Assembly: GCA_021783935.1 (NCBI GenBank)
Contig: JAJXTK010000021.1
Location: forward strand, 1 to 20,131
Reading direction: 5' to 3'
DNA length: 20,131 nucleotides
Origin: Myxococcales bacterium
GTDB lineage: Bacteria; Myxococcota_A; Polyangia; Polyangiales; JADJMO01
Under the pieces are notes generated by a model. It was not told where the DNA came from and did not search any database. It saw only the letters and a list, made by a program, of their open reading frames with translations. Every line of letters starts with the position of its first letter. The stretch's first letter is position 1. Position numbers and translations under genes: made by a program. Below, in pieces: positions 1-8,755 of the stretch.

Positions 1-29
1 CCGCCCGTCACGATGTAGGCCTTGGACAT
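1..29 (-). CDS. 5' end of a probable NAD(P)-dependent sugar epimerase/dehydratase (partial)
   Basis: Only the first nine codons and part of a tenth lie in the window, reading MSKAYIVTGG on the minus strand. A short hydrophobic beta strand running into TGG is the usual opening of the Rossmann nucleotide-binding fold in extended short-chain dehydrogenases, such as UDP-sugar epimerases and dTDP-glucose dehydratases. A good Shine-Dalgarno sequence, AGGGG on the minus strand at 38-42, sits 8 bases before the ATG and supports this start. A nucleotide-sugar enzyme would fit the adjoining polysaccharide locus. The gene is transcribed divergently from the glycosyltransferase at 150, with 120 bases between them. 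The fragment is too short to name the substrate; another Rossmann-fold protein is possible. Confidence 0.55.
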
Positions 30-149
30 GCGAATTTCCCCTGCGGCCGCGCGGCCGGGCGGGCATGTAGCACGACCTCTGCCAACCGCCCAACGCACCC
101 GCGCTCGCCCTTCGGTGCGGCGCGGGCCGTGCTATTCGGACGATCAGCG

Positions 150-1880
150 ATGCCCGCCTCGCCCAAGGTGTCCGTCATCATCGTGAGCTTCAACCGCTCG
201 GCCGATCTGCGGCTCGCGATGCAGGCGATCGTCGCGTCGAGCCACCCGGACGTGGAGCTGATCGTCGTCGACAACGCCTCGAGCGACGACGCCGCCGACG
301 TCGCCGAGTCGTTCGCCGGCGCCCGCGTCGCGCGCAACGCGAAGAACGTCGGCTTCGCCGAGGGGTGCAACCAGGGGCTCGCCCTCGCGAGCGGCGAGTA
401 CGTCGCGCTCGTGAACAACGACGCGGTCGTCGAGCGCACGTGGATCGAACAGATGGCGCGCTTCCTCGACGCGCACCCGCGCGCCGCCGCGGTCGGCAGC
501 CGCACCTACTACTGGAACGACGACAACCCCGTCGGCAGCCACGAGGACGGCTTCTTCGGCTACACCACCGTCGATCCCGACACCGGCTTCACCGCGCCGA
601 CCATCGACCAGGACCAGCCCGAGCGCGCCGTCGCGACGCTCTCGGGCGCGGTCGTCATGATCCGGCGCCGCGCGATCGACGAGCTCGGCCCCACCTTCCT
701 CGAGCCGACCTTCTTCGCCTACTACGAAGAGACCGACTTCTTCGCCCGCGCGCTGCGGCACGGCTGGACGCTGCACTACGTCTCGTCGCCCGCGAGCTGG
801 CACCGCGTGCGCGCCTCCACGGCCACGACGCCGCAGGCCTACCACGACTGGATGGCGCGCAACCGCCGCCGGTACGCCCACCGCAACTTCGACGACGGCG
901 CGCTCGCGCGGGTGCTCTCGAGCGCGCGTCGCGAGGCGCTGGGGCTGAAGCTCAAGGCGCGCGTCGCGAGCCTGTCGAACGACGAGAGGGCCCGGCTCGC
1001 CGCGCTCGACTGGGTGCGCGAGAACGCCTCGCTGCTGAAGGCGCAGCGCGCGGCGCTGATGGCCACCGGCGAGAGCTACCAGGCGCGCGTCGCCGAGATC
1101 GAGCGGGCCGCGCGCACGGCGGCCACGCTCTCTGCCCAATCGCTCGTGTCGATCGTCATCCCTTGCTTCAACTACGGGCGCTTGCTCGGCGAGGCGATCG
1201 AGTCGGCGCTCGCCCAGACCCACCGCGAGATCGAGATCGTCGTCGTCGACGACGGCTCGACCGACGACACCGCCGCGGTCGCCGCGCGCTACCCGGTCCG
1301 CTACGTCCGCCAGCGAAACGCAGGGGTCGGCGCGGCCCGAAACCGCGGGGCCTCCGAGGCCCACGGCGACGCGATCGTCTTCCTCGACGCCGACGACGTG
1401 CTCGCTCCGACCTACGTCGAGCGCTGCCTCGGCGCGCTGATCGAGGCCGCGCCCGACGTCGCCTACGCCTACACGCAGATGGAGTACTTCGGCGATCGAG
1501 TCGGCGTCCACCCCGCGGGCCCCTTCTCGCGGCGGCGCGTCCTGCGCGGCAACCTCGTCAACGCCTCGGCGATGATCCGCACGGCGGCGTTCCGCCACGC
1601 CGGCGGCTTCTCGCGCGACTTCCGCGTCGGCTGGGAGGACCACGAGCTCTGGGTGCGGCTGTTGTCGCTCGGCTTCGGCGGCACCTTCGTGCCCGAGCCG
1701 CTGTTGCGCTATCGCCGCCACGGCCGCACGCGCAACACGCTCTCTGAGCAGCAGCTTCGGGATCTCGACTGGCAGGTATGGTGGCGCCACCCGCGGCTGT
1801 ACTGGGGGAGGATCGCGACGCACCCGCTCCGGCTCGCGCGGGCGCTGAAGCCGCCGGCCGATCGGCGCCCCGCCCGATGA
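150..1880 (+). CDS. Glycosyltransferase with two tandem GT2 domains (576 aa)
   Basis: This is a cytoplasmic or membrane-associated glycosyltransferase expected to add sugars to a lipid-linked polysaccharide intermediate. The first GT-A domain (about residues 5-245) has VSVIIVSFNR, VDNAS at 40-44, the metal-binding-type NNDA at 89-92 and YYEETDFF at 191-198. A basic, helical linker (about 246-330) follows. The second GT2 domain (about 331-550) has VSIVIPCFNYG, VVVDDGS at 364-370, LDADD at 412-416 and the acceptor-loop-type WEDHELW at 495-501. Both domains keep their acidic catalytic motifs, so two linkages could be made by one chain. I chose the ATG at 150; a GTG at 129 is in frame but adds seven residues outside the conserved fold. 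The stop overlaps the next start (ATGA), implying translational coupling. Donor and acceptor sugars cannot be read from sequence. Confidence 0.9.
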   Translation: MPASPKVSVIIVSFNRSADLRLAMQAIVASSHPDVELIVVDNASSDDAADVAESFAGARVARNAKNVGFAEGCNQGLALASGEYVALVNNDAVVERTWIEQMARFLDAHPRAAAVGSRTYYWNDDNPVGSHEDGFFGYTTVDPDTGFTAPTIDQDQPERAVATLSGAVVMIRRRAIDELGPTFLEPTFFAYYEETDFFARALRHGWTLHYVSSPASWHRVRASTATTPQAYHDWMARNRRRYAHRNFDDGALARVLSSARREALGLKLKARVASLSNDERARLAALDWVRENASLLKAQRAALMATGESYQARVAEIERAARTAATLSAQSLVSIVIPCFNYGRLLGEAIESALAQTHREIEIVVVDDGSTDDTAAVAARYPVRYVRQRNAGVGAARNRGASEAHGDAIVFLDADDVLAPTYVERCLGALIEAAPDVAYAYTQMEYFGDRVGVHPAGPFSRRRVLRGNLVNASAMIRTAAFRHAGGFSRDFRVGWEDHELWVRLLSLGFGGTFVPEPLLRYRRHGRTRNTLSEQQLRDLDWQVWWRHPRLYWGRIATHPLRLARALKPPADRRPAR

Positions 1881-2617
1881 GCCCAGCCGCGCACGAGCTC
1901 TTCGCCGTGTTGGCGGTGATTTTCGTCGCCACGGTGGTCCGCGCCGCGCTCGGGTTCGGCGAGGCGCTGGTGGCGGTGCCGCTGCTCGCGCTGGTCCTGC
2001 CGATCGAGCAGGCCACGCCGCTGGCGGCCCTGGTGTCGGTCACGGTCGCTGCGATCATCGTCGCGCGCGACTGGCGTGGGGTTCATCTCGGCAGCGCCGC
2101 GCGGCTCGTCGCCGCCTCGCTCCTCGGCATCCCTTTGGGGCTGCTGCTCCTGACGCGCGTGGCCGAGCCGGTGGTCAAGGCGATCCTCGGCGCCGTGATC
2201 ATCACGTTCTCGGCGTTCGCCGTGTTTTCTCGGCGGCCGCCCGAGCTGAAGGACGACCGGCTCGCCTGGCTGTTCGGGCTCGGGGCGGGTGTGCTCGGCG
2301 GCGCCTACGGCATGAACGGCCCGCCGCTCGTCGCGTACGGCACCTTGCGCCGATGGTCTCCCGAGCAGTTTCGCGCGACGCTCCAAGGCTACTTCTTGCC
2401 GGCGAGCGCGGTCGGCGTGCTCGGCTACTGGATGGCGGGGCTGTGGGTGCCGGCGGTGACGCGCTACTACCTCTTGTCGCTGCCGGTGATCCTCGCGGCC
2501 ATCGCCGTCGGTCACGCGGTCTTCCGCCGCATGAACGTGCGGGCCTTCGCCGCCAGCGTGCGCGTCGGCCTCGTCGCGATCGGCGCGGTGTTGCTGGCGC
2601 AGGCGCTGCGGCGATGA
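1877..2617 (+). CDS. TSUP (TauE/SafE-type) membrane permease (246 aa)
   Basis: This is a polytopic inner-membrane protein of the TauE/SafE (TSUP) family. Characterised members move sulfite, sulfoacetate, sulfolactate or other small organic anions. It is almost entirely hydrophobic, with about seven to eight membrane segments. The glycine-rich family motif appears twice: GFGEALVAVPLL near residue 26, and GAGVLGGAYGMNGPPLVAYG in the second half. The length of 246 aa is usual for the family. The chosen ATG overlaps the stop of the upstream glycosyltransferase (ATGA); the reading frame is open back to 1778, but that extension is charged and unlike the family. The gene is convergent with the flippase gene 36 bases downstream. 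Its place in a polysaccharide operon is not explained by known TSUP functions, and the substrate is unknown. Confidence 0.85.
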   Translation: MSPAAHELFAVLAVIFVATVVRAALGFGEALVAVPLLALVLPIEQATPLAALVSVTVAAIIVARDWRGVHLGSAARLVAASLLGIPLGLLLLTRVAEPVVKAILGAVIITFSAFAVFSRRPPELKDDRLAWLFGLGAGVLGGAYGMNGPPLVAYGTLRRWSPEQFRATLQGYFLPASAVGVLGYWMAGLWVPAVTRYYLLSLPVILAAIAVGHAVFRRMNVRAFAASVRVGLVAIGAVLLAQALRR

Positions 2618-2653
2618 CGTCCGTCGGCGGGTCGTCGGGCCTCGCGCGCCTCG

Positions 2654-4177
2654 CTAGCCGACCGACGCCGCGCGCTGGCGCTTCGGGATGAGCGCCAGGG
2701 TGTCCTTGAGCATCTGGCGATCGATGACGAGCACCACGGCCGCGAAGAGCGCTAGCAGGCCGCCCATGCCCGCGACGAGGCGCGGCCAGGTCACCACCCA
2801 CGGCTTGAGCGCGAAGTGCGAGGCGAGGCCCACCGCGACGCCGCCGACGATCGCGCCGCGCACGCGCGGCCAGAGCTTGGCCTTGGGGATCAGCTTCTTG
2901 GTGACGAAGATGATGACGACGTTGCCGATGACGACGTGCACGCTGTAGCCGACGGCGAAGCCGAGCATGCCCCAGCGCGGGGTCGCGATGGCGACCATGA
3001 TCCAGTTGAAGATCGTCCACGACAGCGCGATGCGCCAGAACACGCCCGGCTTGTTCATGGCGTCGAGGGCCGCGGCGATCAGCGGCGAGAGGAAGCCGAT
3101 CGAGATCGCCGCCGAGAAGACGTAGAGCACCGGCACCGCCGGCAGCCACTTGGCGGTGAAGACGATGACCGTGACGTTCGGCCCGAGCCCGAGGAAGAGG
3201 CCGACGAAGAAGAGCGTGCCCATCACGCAGACCTGCACCGAGCGGGTCAGCGACTGCGCGAAGAGCTCCTCGTCGGTCTGGAAGCGGCTGAGGAGCGGGA
3301 AGGTCACGCGCGCCATGATCTCGACGAGCTTGAGCGGGAAGTACGCCGTGGTCTGCGCCCAGGAGATGAGCCCGAACGCCTTGGTGCCCAGCGCCGCGCC
3401 CGCGTAGATCGGCATCGTCGCGCCGTTGACGAAGCCGATGAGCCCCTTGACCTGGTAGGAGACGCCGTAGCGCACGATCGGCCGTAGCAGCGGCCAGTCG
3501 AAGCTCACGCGCGGGCGCCAGGGGTGCAGCGCGTAGGCGAGCACCACGCCGATGATCCCCTCGGCGAGCACGCCCATCACGAGCGACCAGACGCCGTGCC
3601 CCATGAGCGCGAGCACCACCGTCGCCGCGTAGAAGCCCGTCTGCCGCACGACCTCGAGCACGGCGAGCCGGCCGAATTTCAGCTCGCGCTCCATCAGGAT
3701 GCTCGGCACCACGCGCGCCGAGACCAGCAGCAGGTTGAGCGACATGACGCGCACGAGCCAGGCGTAGCCCGACGGCAGATCCCGCCAGAGCAGGCCCATG
3801 CCGCGCGCGCCGAGCACCAGGGCGCCCACTATCACCAGCGAGACGCCCATCTGGAAGCCGAACACGCTCGCGAGCTCGCGCTCCTTCGGCGGCTGCTTCT
3901 TCTGCACGAGCGCCGCGCCGAGCCCCGCGTCGCCGAAGAAGGCGAAGAAGGCGAGCGCGAACTGCAGGACCCCGAAGACGCCGAAATCGCGCGGATCGAG
4001 CTTGCGCGCGAGGACGATGTTGCAGGCGAAGATGACGACCTGCAGGACGATCGTGCGCGCGATCATCGCGATCGCGCCGAGCATCGCGCGGCGCTTGTAG
4101 AGGGCCGCCTGCTCGGCGCCGAGCGCGTCGGCGTCGCCGCCCCCCTCGAGCGGCGCGTTCGTCGGCTCAGCGTTCAC
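2654..4177 (-). CDS. Wzx-like oligosaccharide flippase, polysaccharide biosynthesis protein (507 aa)
   Basis: This is an integral inner-membrane protein of the MATE-like/MviN-related polysaccharide exporter superfamily, which flips lipid-linked oligosaccharides from the cytoplasmic to the periplasmic face. After a polar N-terminus of about 30 residues come roughly 12-14 hydrophobic segments. The segment VLARKLDPRDFGVFGVLQF, then FGDAGLGAALVQKK, is typical of the family's N-terminal signature (beginning of TM1-TM2 and its loop). The length of 507 aa is normal for the family. The gene is convergent with the TSUP gene. Its start faces a 656-base gap containing repeat copy A. No Wzy polymerase is recognisable in the window, so whether this belongs to a complete Wzx/Wzy pathway cannot be decided here. 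Confidence 0.88.
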   Translation of the reverse strand: MNAEPTNAPLEGGGDADALGAEQAALYKRRAMLGAIAMIARTIVLQVVIFACNIVLARKLDPRDFGVFGVLQFALAFFAFFGDAGLGAALVQKKQPPKERELASVFGFQMGVSLVIVGALVLGARGMGLLWRDLPSGYAWLVRVMSLNLLLVSARVVPSILMERELKFGRLAVLEVVRQTGFYAATVVLALMGHGVWSLVMGVLAEGIIGVVLAYALHPWRPRVSFDWPLLRPIVRYGVSYQVKGLIGFVNGATMPIYAGAALGTKAFGLISWAQTTAYFPLKLVEIMARVTFPLLSRFQTDEELFAQSLTRSVQVCVMGTLFFVGLFLGLGPNVTVIVFTAKWLPAVPVLYVFSAAISIGFLSPLIAAALDAMNKPGVFWRIALSWTIFNWIMVAIATPRWGMLGFAVGYSVHVVIGNVVIIFVTKKLIPKAKLWPRVRGAIVGGVAVGLASHFALKPWVVTWPRLVAGMGGLLALFAAVVLVIDRQMLKDTLALIPKRQRAASVG

Positions 4178-4431
4178 GGAACGAGCGCTCCCACGGACCG
4201 CCGCCCCGCTGGACGAGCGGCGCGCGCGAGCGCGCGGCGGGGGCTCGGGGCCGCCGTCGCTCCGCGCCGTCGCGCTCGCCTACGTGCCATCGCGTCATGC
4301 CTTACCGTGAATGGGGCAGGCGACCAAGATTCGCCCGGCAGAAGGCGCTCCGCTGCGCGCGGCGCGCGAAAAGACCCAAAAATTCGAGCGTCTGCCTGCC
4401 GCGACCGGCCGATCGCCACGGCTCGGATCGA

Positions 4432-4560
4432 CTCGCAGGCCGTTGAGAAACGACCTGCGGAGACCGTGAACGTCAGCAGGCGGTGGTCGATCGCGCGGGA
4501 AATCGCGGCGTGACCCGGGAGAGGATCGGCCGGCCTCGGAGAAACTCCACAGCCTGGTGG
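4432..4560 (+). repeat. Dispersed 129-bp element, copy A
   Basis: This is one of three copies of a 128-129-bp element, about 89% identical to copy B by a hand alignment with no gaps (about 14 differences). It keeps the 5' hairpin with a GAGA loop, the invariant core GGGAGAGGATCGG and the 3' segment CTCCACAGCCTG. Its outermost bases are degraded: it starts CTCGCAGG and ends CCTGGTGG where copies B and C have CTAGCAGG and CCTGCTAG. Its second hairpin also carries mismatches. It looks like the most decayed copy at its ends. It lies between two divergent genes. Confidence 0.92.
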
Positions 4561-4663
4561 GGAGGCCGAGGCCCGGGCCGTCCTCGAGATGCCCCTGAGG
4601 GTACCGAAAGCCGGCCGACATCTTCGTTTACTGGCGACCGAACGGGACCTGACGTAATGCTCG

Positions 4664-4691
4664 GCAAACGTCCCGCGGACGGGGCGTTTGC
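4664..4691. promoter_or_regulatory. 12-bp-stem hairpin upstream of the GT2-GT4 gene
   Basis: The arms are GCAAACGTCCCG (4664-4675) and CGGGGCGTTTGC (4680-4691), separated by the tetraloop CGGA. Eleven of twelve pairs are Watson-Crick and one is a T-G wobble. It begins 170 bases before the ATG at 4834. No T-run follows on either strand, so a classical intrinsic terminator is unlikely. An untranslated-leader structure or a binding site for a dimeric regulator are alternatives. The structure is seen in the sequence; its role is inferred. Confidence 0.5.
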
Positions 4692-4833
4692 GCGGCCTTG
4701 GTCGCGCCCTTGCTTACCTCTTCTCGGGATGTCGATGACGCTGCCGCCCGCACGCCTCGTCTGCGCCGCCCCCCCCGCGGGCCTGGCGCGGCGCCGCTCC
4801 TCCCTCCTGCCCCTCGGCGCGCGCGAGTAGCCG

Positions 4834-6948
4834 ATGCAGTCGCCCCGACCTCGCGCGAGGGACTCGCTACGAGAGGCGTTCGCGCGCTCGGCCGAGCGGG
4901 CGCGTCGCGCGTCCGACGTCGCGCTGCGAGGTCTCGGCATCCTCCGCGGCGGCCGCGGCTCGATCCCCGCGCCGCCGCCGATGACCCTCGAGGGGGCGCT
5001 GCGCGAGATGCGCGAGCAGCCGCTCACGCTCCTCGCGCCCGAGGCGCCGCGCGTCTCGATCGTGATCGCGGCGCACGGGTTCGTCGAGCACACCTGGGCG
5101 TGCCTGCGCTCCATCGCCGAGCACTGCGCGCAGCTCGCGCCCGAGGTCGTCGTCGTCGACGACGTGCCGAGCGAGGCGACGTTCGAGCTCGCCGCCGCCG
5201 CGGTCGGCGCCAAGATCCTCACCGGCGTCGAGGCGCTCTCCCGCGCGCGCGCGCTCAACCTCGGCGCGGCCGAGGCGCGCGGCGAGCTCCTGGTCTTCCT
5301 CTCGCAGGAGGCGATCGCCAGCGCCGACTGGCTCGACTGGCTCGTGCGCACGTACGCCGAGGATTCGAGCGCGGGGATCGTCGGCTCGAAGATCCTCCTG
5401 CCGAACGGCGATCTCGCGAGCGCCGGTGGGGTCGTGCTGCGCGACGGCACCGTGTTCGACCTCGGTCGCCTCGCCGATCCTCAGGACGATCGCTACAGCT
5501 ACCTGCGCGAGGTCGACTTCTGCTCGGGCGCGAGCCTCCTCGTGCCGCGCGCGCTCTTCTGGGAGCTCGGCGGCTTCGACGAGCGCGCGGGCGCCGGCGT
5601 CCACGACGACGTCGACCTCGCCTTCCGGGTGCGCGCGGCGGGGCGTCGCGTGCTCATGCAGCCCCTCTCGCGCGCGCTGCGCTACGAGGGGCTCACGGCC
5701 CCCGACGACGGCTCGACGAGCGGCGCGCTCGACGAGGGGCGCGCGGCCTTCCTCACGCGCTGGGGGAACGAGCTTGCGAGCTGCCCGGAGCCGTCGAGCG
5801 ACCTCGAGCTGCGCAAGCACCGCGGCGTGCGGCGTCACGTGCTGGTGGTCGACGAGCAGGTGCCGCTCACCGATCAGGACTCGGGCTCGCGCCGCATGGA
5901 CGCGCTGCTCGTGCTGCTCCAGGGCGCGGGCGATCAGGTCACCCTCTACGCCGAGCTGCAGCCCTGCCCCGAGCCGTACACCTCCTCGCTGCGCAGCCGC
6001 GGCGTCGAGGTGCTGACCAACGTCTACGCGCGCGGCCTGCGCGAGCACCTGCAGCGCTACGGCGCGCGCTACGAGGTCGTGGTCCTCAGCCGCGCCGACA
6101 TGGCGAGCAAGTACCTCGCCGACGTGCGCCGCTTCTGCCCGAGCGCGCTCGTCGCCTTCGACACGGTCGATCTCCACTACCTGCGCGAGCAGCGCACCGC
6201 GGAGCTGGAGCACAGCGAGTCGCTCCGCCGCGCCGCCGCCGCGCGCAAGGAGCAGGAGCTCGGGCTCACGCGCGCCGTCGACGTCACGCTCGTCGTCAGC
6301 GACATCGAGCGGCGCATGCTGCTCGCCGAGCGCCCGCAGCTGAACGTGGAGGTCGTTTCGAACGTCCACCGCATCGTCGGCAGCCGCACCCCCTTCGAAG
6401 ATCGCAGCGGCGTGCTGTTCGTCGGCTGCTATCGCCACCCGCCGAACGTCGACGCGATCCAGTGGTTCGTCGAGGACATCTGGCCCTGGGTGCGCGCGCG
6501 GCTGCCCGGCGTGCGGCTGCACGTCGTCGGCACCGATCCGCCGCCGCAGGTGCTCGCGCTCGCGCGCGCGGGGGTCATCGTGCATGGCTGGGTGCGCGAT
6601 CTCGCGCCGCTGCTCGACGGCGCGCGCATCTCGATCGCGCCCTTGCGCGTGGGCGCCGGCGTGAAGGGCAAGGTCAACGAGGCGATGAGCTACGGCGTGC
6701 CCGTGGTCGCGACCTCGATCGCCTCCGAGGGGATGAACCTCGTGCACGAAGAGGACGTGCTCATCGCCGACCAGGCGCGCGCCTTCGCCGCGGAGATCGT
6801 GCGGCTGCACGAGGACCGCGCGCTGTGGGAGCGGCTGTCGGCGGGGGGCATCCGCAACGTGCAGGCGCATTTCGGCGAGGACGTCGCGCTCGCCGCGCTC
6901 GAGCGCGCGCTCAACCCGTCGCGCCGCTCGCGGCCGGGCGAGCTCTGA
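4834..6948 (+). CDS. GT2-GT4 fusion glycosyltransferase (704 aa)
   Basis: This is a two-domain glycosyltransferase. The N-terminal GT-A domain (about residues 73-315) has VSIVIAAHG, VVVVDD at 105-110 and LGGFDE with DDVDLAF at 258-264. Where its paralogue at 8756 has NNDT, this protein has SQEA (157-160), so the metal-binding acidic motif is missing and the domain may not be catalytic. The C-terminal GT-B domain (about 335-695) has HVLVVD, then GVLFVGCYRHPPNVDAI and a GT4-type donor-site region with GAGVKGKVNEAMSYGVPVVAT, which looks intact. The N-terminal 70 residues are arginine-rich. The ATG at 4834 has no clear Shine-Dalgarno sequence. The gene faces rfbD convergently, 25 bases away. It is closely related in layout to the gene at 8756, pointing to duplication. 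Confidence 0.88.
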   Translation: MQSPRPRARDSLREAFARSAERARRASDVALRGLGILRGGRGSIPAPPPMTLEGALREMREQPLTLLAPEAPRVSIVIAAHGFVEHTWACLRSIAEHCAQLAPEVVVVDDVPSEATFELAAAAVGAKILTGVEALSRARALNLGAAEARGELLVFLSQEAIASADWLDWLVRTYAEDSSAGIVGSKILLPNGDLASAGGVVLRDGTVFDLGRLADPQDDRYSYLREVDFCSGASLLVPRALFWELGGFDERAGAGVHDDVDLAFRVRAAGRRVLMQPLSRALRYEGLTAPDDGSTSGALDEGRAAFLTRWGNELASCPEPSSDLELRKHRGVRRHVLVVDEQVPLTDQDSGSRRMDALLVLLQGAGDQVTLYAELQPCPEPYTSSLRSRGVEVLTNVYARGLREHLQRYGARYEVVVLSRADMASKYLADVRRFCPSALVAFDTVDLHYLREQRTAELEHSESLRRAAAARKEQELGLTRAVDVTLVVSDIERRMLLAERPQLNVEVVSNVHRIVGSRTPFEDRSGVLFVGCYRHPPNVDAIQWFVEDIWPWVRARLPGVRLHVVGTDPPPQVLALARAGVIVHGWVRDLAPLLDGARISIAPLRVGAGVKGKVNEAMSYGVPVVATSIASEGMNLVHEEDVLIADQARAFAAEIVRLHEDRALWERLSAGGIRNVQAHFGEDVALAALERALNPSRRSRPGEL

Positions 6949-6973
6949 TCGCGGCGCGCGGGCTCCGTCGCGC

Positions 6974-7852
6974 TCACACGGTGAACGCGCGCGCCAGCGA
7001 GTCGCGCCAGTCGGGCAGCGCGAGGCCGAAGCGCGCGCCGAGCTTGCCACAGTCGAGCGGCGCGCTGGCGGGGCGCCGAGCCGGCAGCGGATAGGCCGAC
7101 GTCGGCACCGGCTCGATCGATCGCACCTTGTGCTCGTGCTTGGCGGGATCGAGCTCGATCGCGGCGCGCGCGAGCTCGAAGCGCGAGCACGCCCCGGCGC
7201 CGGCCGCGTGGTAGACGCCGCGCGCGTCGGAGAACGCCCGGTGCACGTCGGCCCGCGCGCCGTAGGCGATGAGCGCGGTGATCTCGGCGAGATCGCGCGC
7301 GCTGGTAGGGCAGCCGACCTGATCGTCGACCACCTTGAGCACCTCGCGCTCGCGGGCGAGCTTGAGCATCGCCGAGACGAAGCTCTTGCGCCGAAGCGAC
7401 CATACCCAGGCCGTGCGCAGCACGATCGCCGGCGCGTCGAGCTCCGCGAGCGCGCGCTCCCCGGCGAGCTTCGATTCGCCGTACTTGCCGAGCGGGTTCG
7501 GCGCGTCGTCCTCGCGGTAGGGGCGGCCGGTCGTCCCGTCGAACACGAAGTCGGTCGAGTAGTGGAGCAGCGCCCCGCGCGCGCGCTTCATCTCCTCGCC
7601 GAGGAGCGCCACCGCGTGCGCGTTCACCCGCAGCGCCCCCTGCTCGTCCTGCTCGGCGCGGTCGACCTCGTTGTACGCGGCCGCGTTGACCACCAGATCG
7701 GGCGCGACCCTGCGCACGAACGCGCGCAGCGCGTCGAGGTCGCCGACGTCGACGTCCGCGAGATCGGCGCCCACCACCTCGCCGAAGCACGCGAGCGGCG
7801 CCATCACCTCCGAGCCGACCTGACCCTTGCAGCCGAGCACGAGTGTCTTCAC
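6974..7852 (-). CDS. rfbD: dTDP-4-dehydrorhamnose reductase (292 aa)
   Basis: This enzyme catalyses the last step of dTDP-L-rhamnose synthesis, NAD(P)H reduction of dTDP-4-dehydro-L-rhamnose, in the cytoplasm. The Rossmann motif GCKGQVG is at 7-13 and NAAAYNEVDRAE follows. STDFVFDG begins at 99, and the catalytic YGESK has Tyr124 and Lys128. GCPTSARDLAE and the C-terminal RPASAPLDCGKL are hallmark RmlD/RfbD segments. The length matches the family. The other three rhamnose genes (rfbA, rfbB, rfbC) are not in the window, so it is separated from them or they lie beyond the left edge. It is transcribed away from the GT2 gene at 7959. RmlD-like reductases of related deoxysugars cannot be fully excluded. 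Confidence 0.9.
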   Translation of the reverse strand: MKTLVLGCKGQVGSEVMAPLACFGEVVGADLADVDVGDLDALRAFVRRVAPDLVVNAAAYNEVDRAEQDEQGALRVNAHAVALLGEEMKRARGALLHYSTDFVFDGTTGRPYREDDAPNPLGKYGESKLAGERALAELDAPAIVLRTAWVWSLRRKSFVSAMLKLAREREVLKVVDDQVGCPTSARDLAEITALIAYGARADVHRAFSDARGVYHAAGAGACSRFELARAAIELDPAKHEHKVRSIEPVPTSAYPLPARRPASAPLDCGKLGARFGLALPDWRDSLARAFTV

Positions 7853-7958
7853 GGCACCGCGGATAGCCGCGGCGCGGCGCGGCTGGAAGCGGCCACGTCA
7901 CACCCGCACCCGGTAGCGTTCGATCGGCGCACCGAGGGTAGACTCGGCCGAGCGCCCG
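7853..7958. promoter_or_regulatory. Divergent intergenic region, presumed promoters of rfbD and the GT2 gene
   Basis: This 106-base gap separates two divergent starts, so at least one promoter in each direction is expected. I see no strong consensus hexamers. TAGACT near 7938-7943 is the best -10-like match on the plus strand, but there is no matching -35 at good spacing. Confidence 0.3.
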
Positions 7959-8726
<768 letters not shown>

Positions 8727-8755
8727 GGGTCGACGCGGCTCCCTGGATCGAGCAG

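Larger units (their letters stand above)
4178..4833. other. 656-base intergenic region between divergent genes
   Basis: This gap separates the divergent flippase and GT2-GT4 genes. It holds repeat copy A (4432-4560) and a 12-bp-stem hairpin (4664-4691). Open frames cross it on both strands, but they run through the repeat and show no recognisable protein pattern, so I call no gene. A short A-rich stretch near 4370-4382 is the least GC-rich part. Promoters for both flanking genes are expected here, but I see no convincing -10/-35 pair. Confidence 0.6.

Noticed and set aside
4432..4560. Repeat copies acting as intrinsic terminators
   Set aside because: Two of three copies lie in divergent gaps rather than after genes, all have one orientation, and none is followed by a T-run.
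4483..4830. 115-aa open frame on the plus strand in the 4.2-4.8 kb gap
   Set aside because: It starts inside repeat copy A, crosses the hairpin, is arginine/proline-rich and shows no family-like pattern.
4698..7094. 798-aa open frame overlapping the GT2-GT4 gene
   Set aside because: It is an arginine-rich out-of-frame shadow, typical of high-GC DNA, while the frame from 4834 has clear GT domains.
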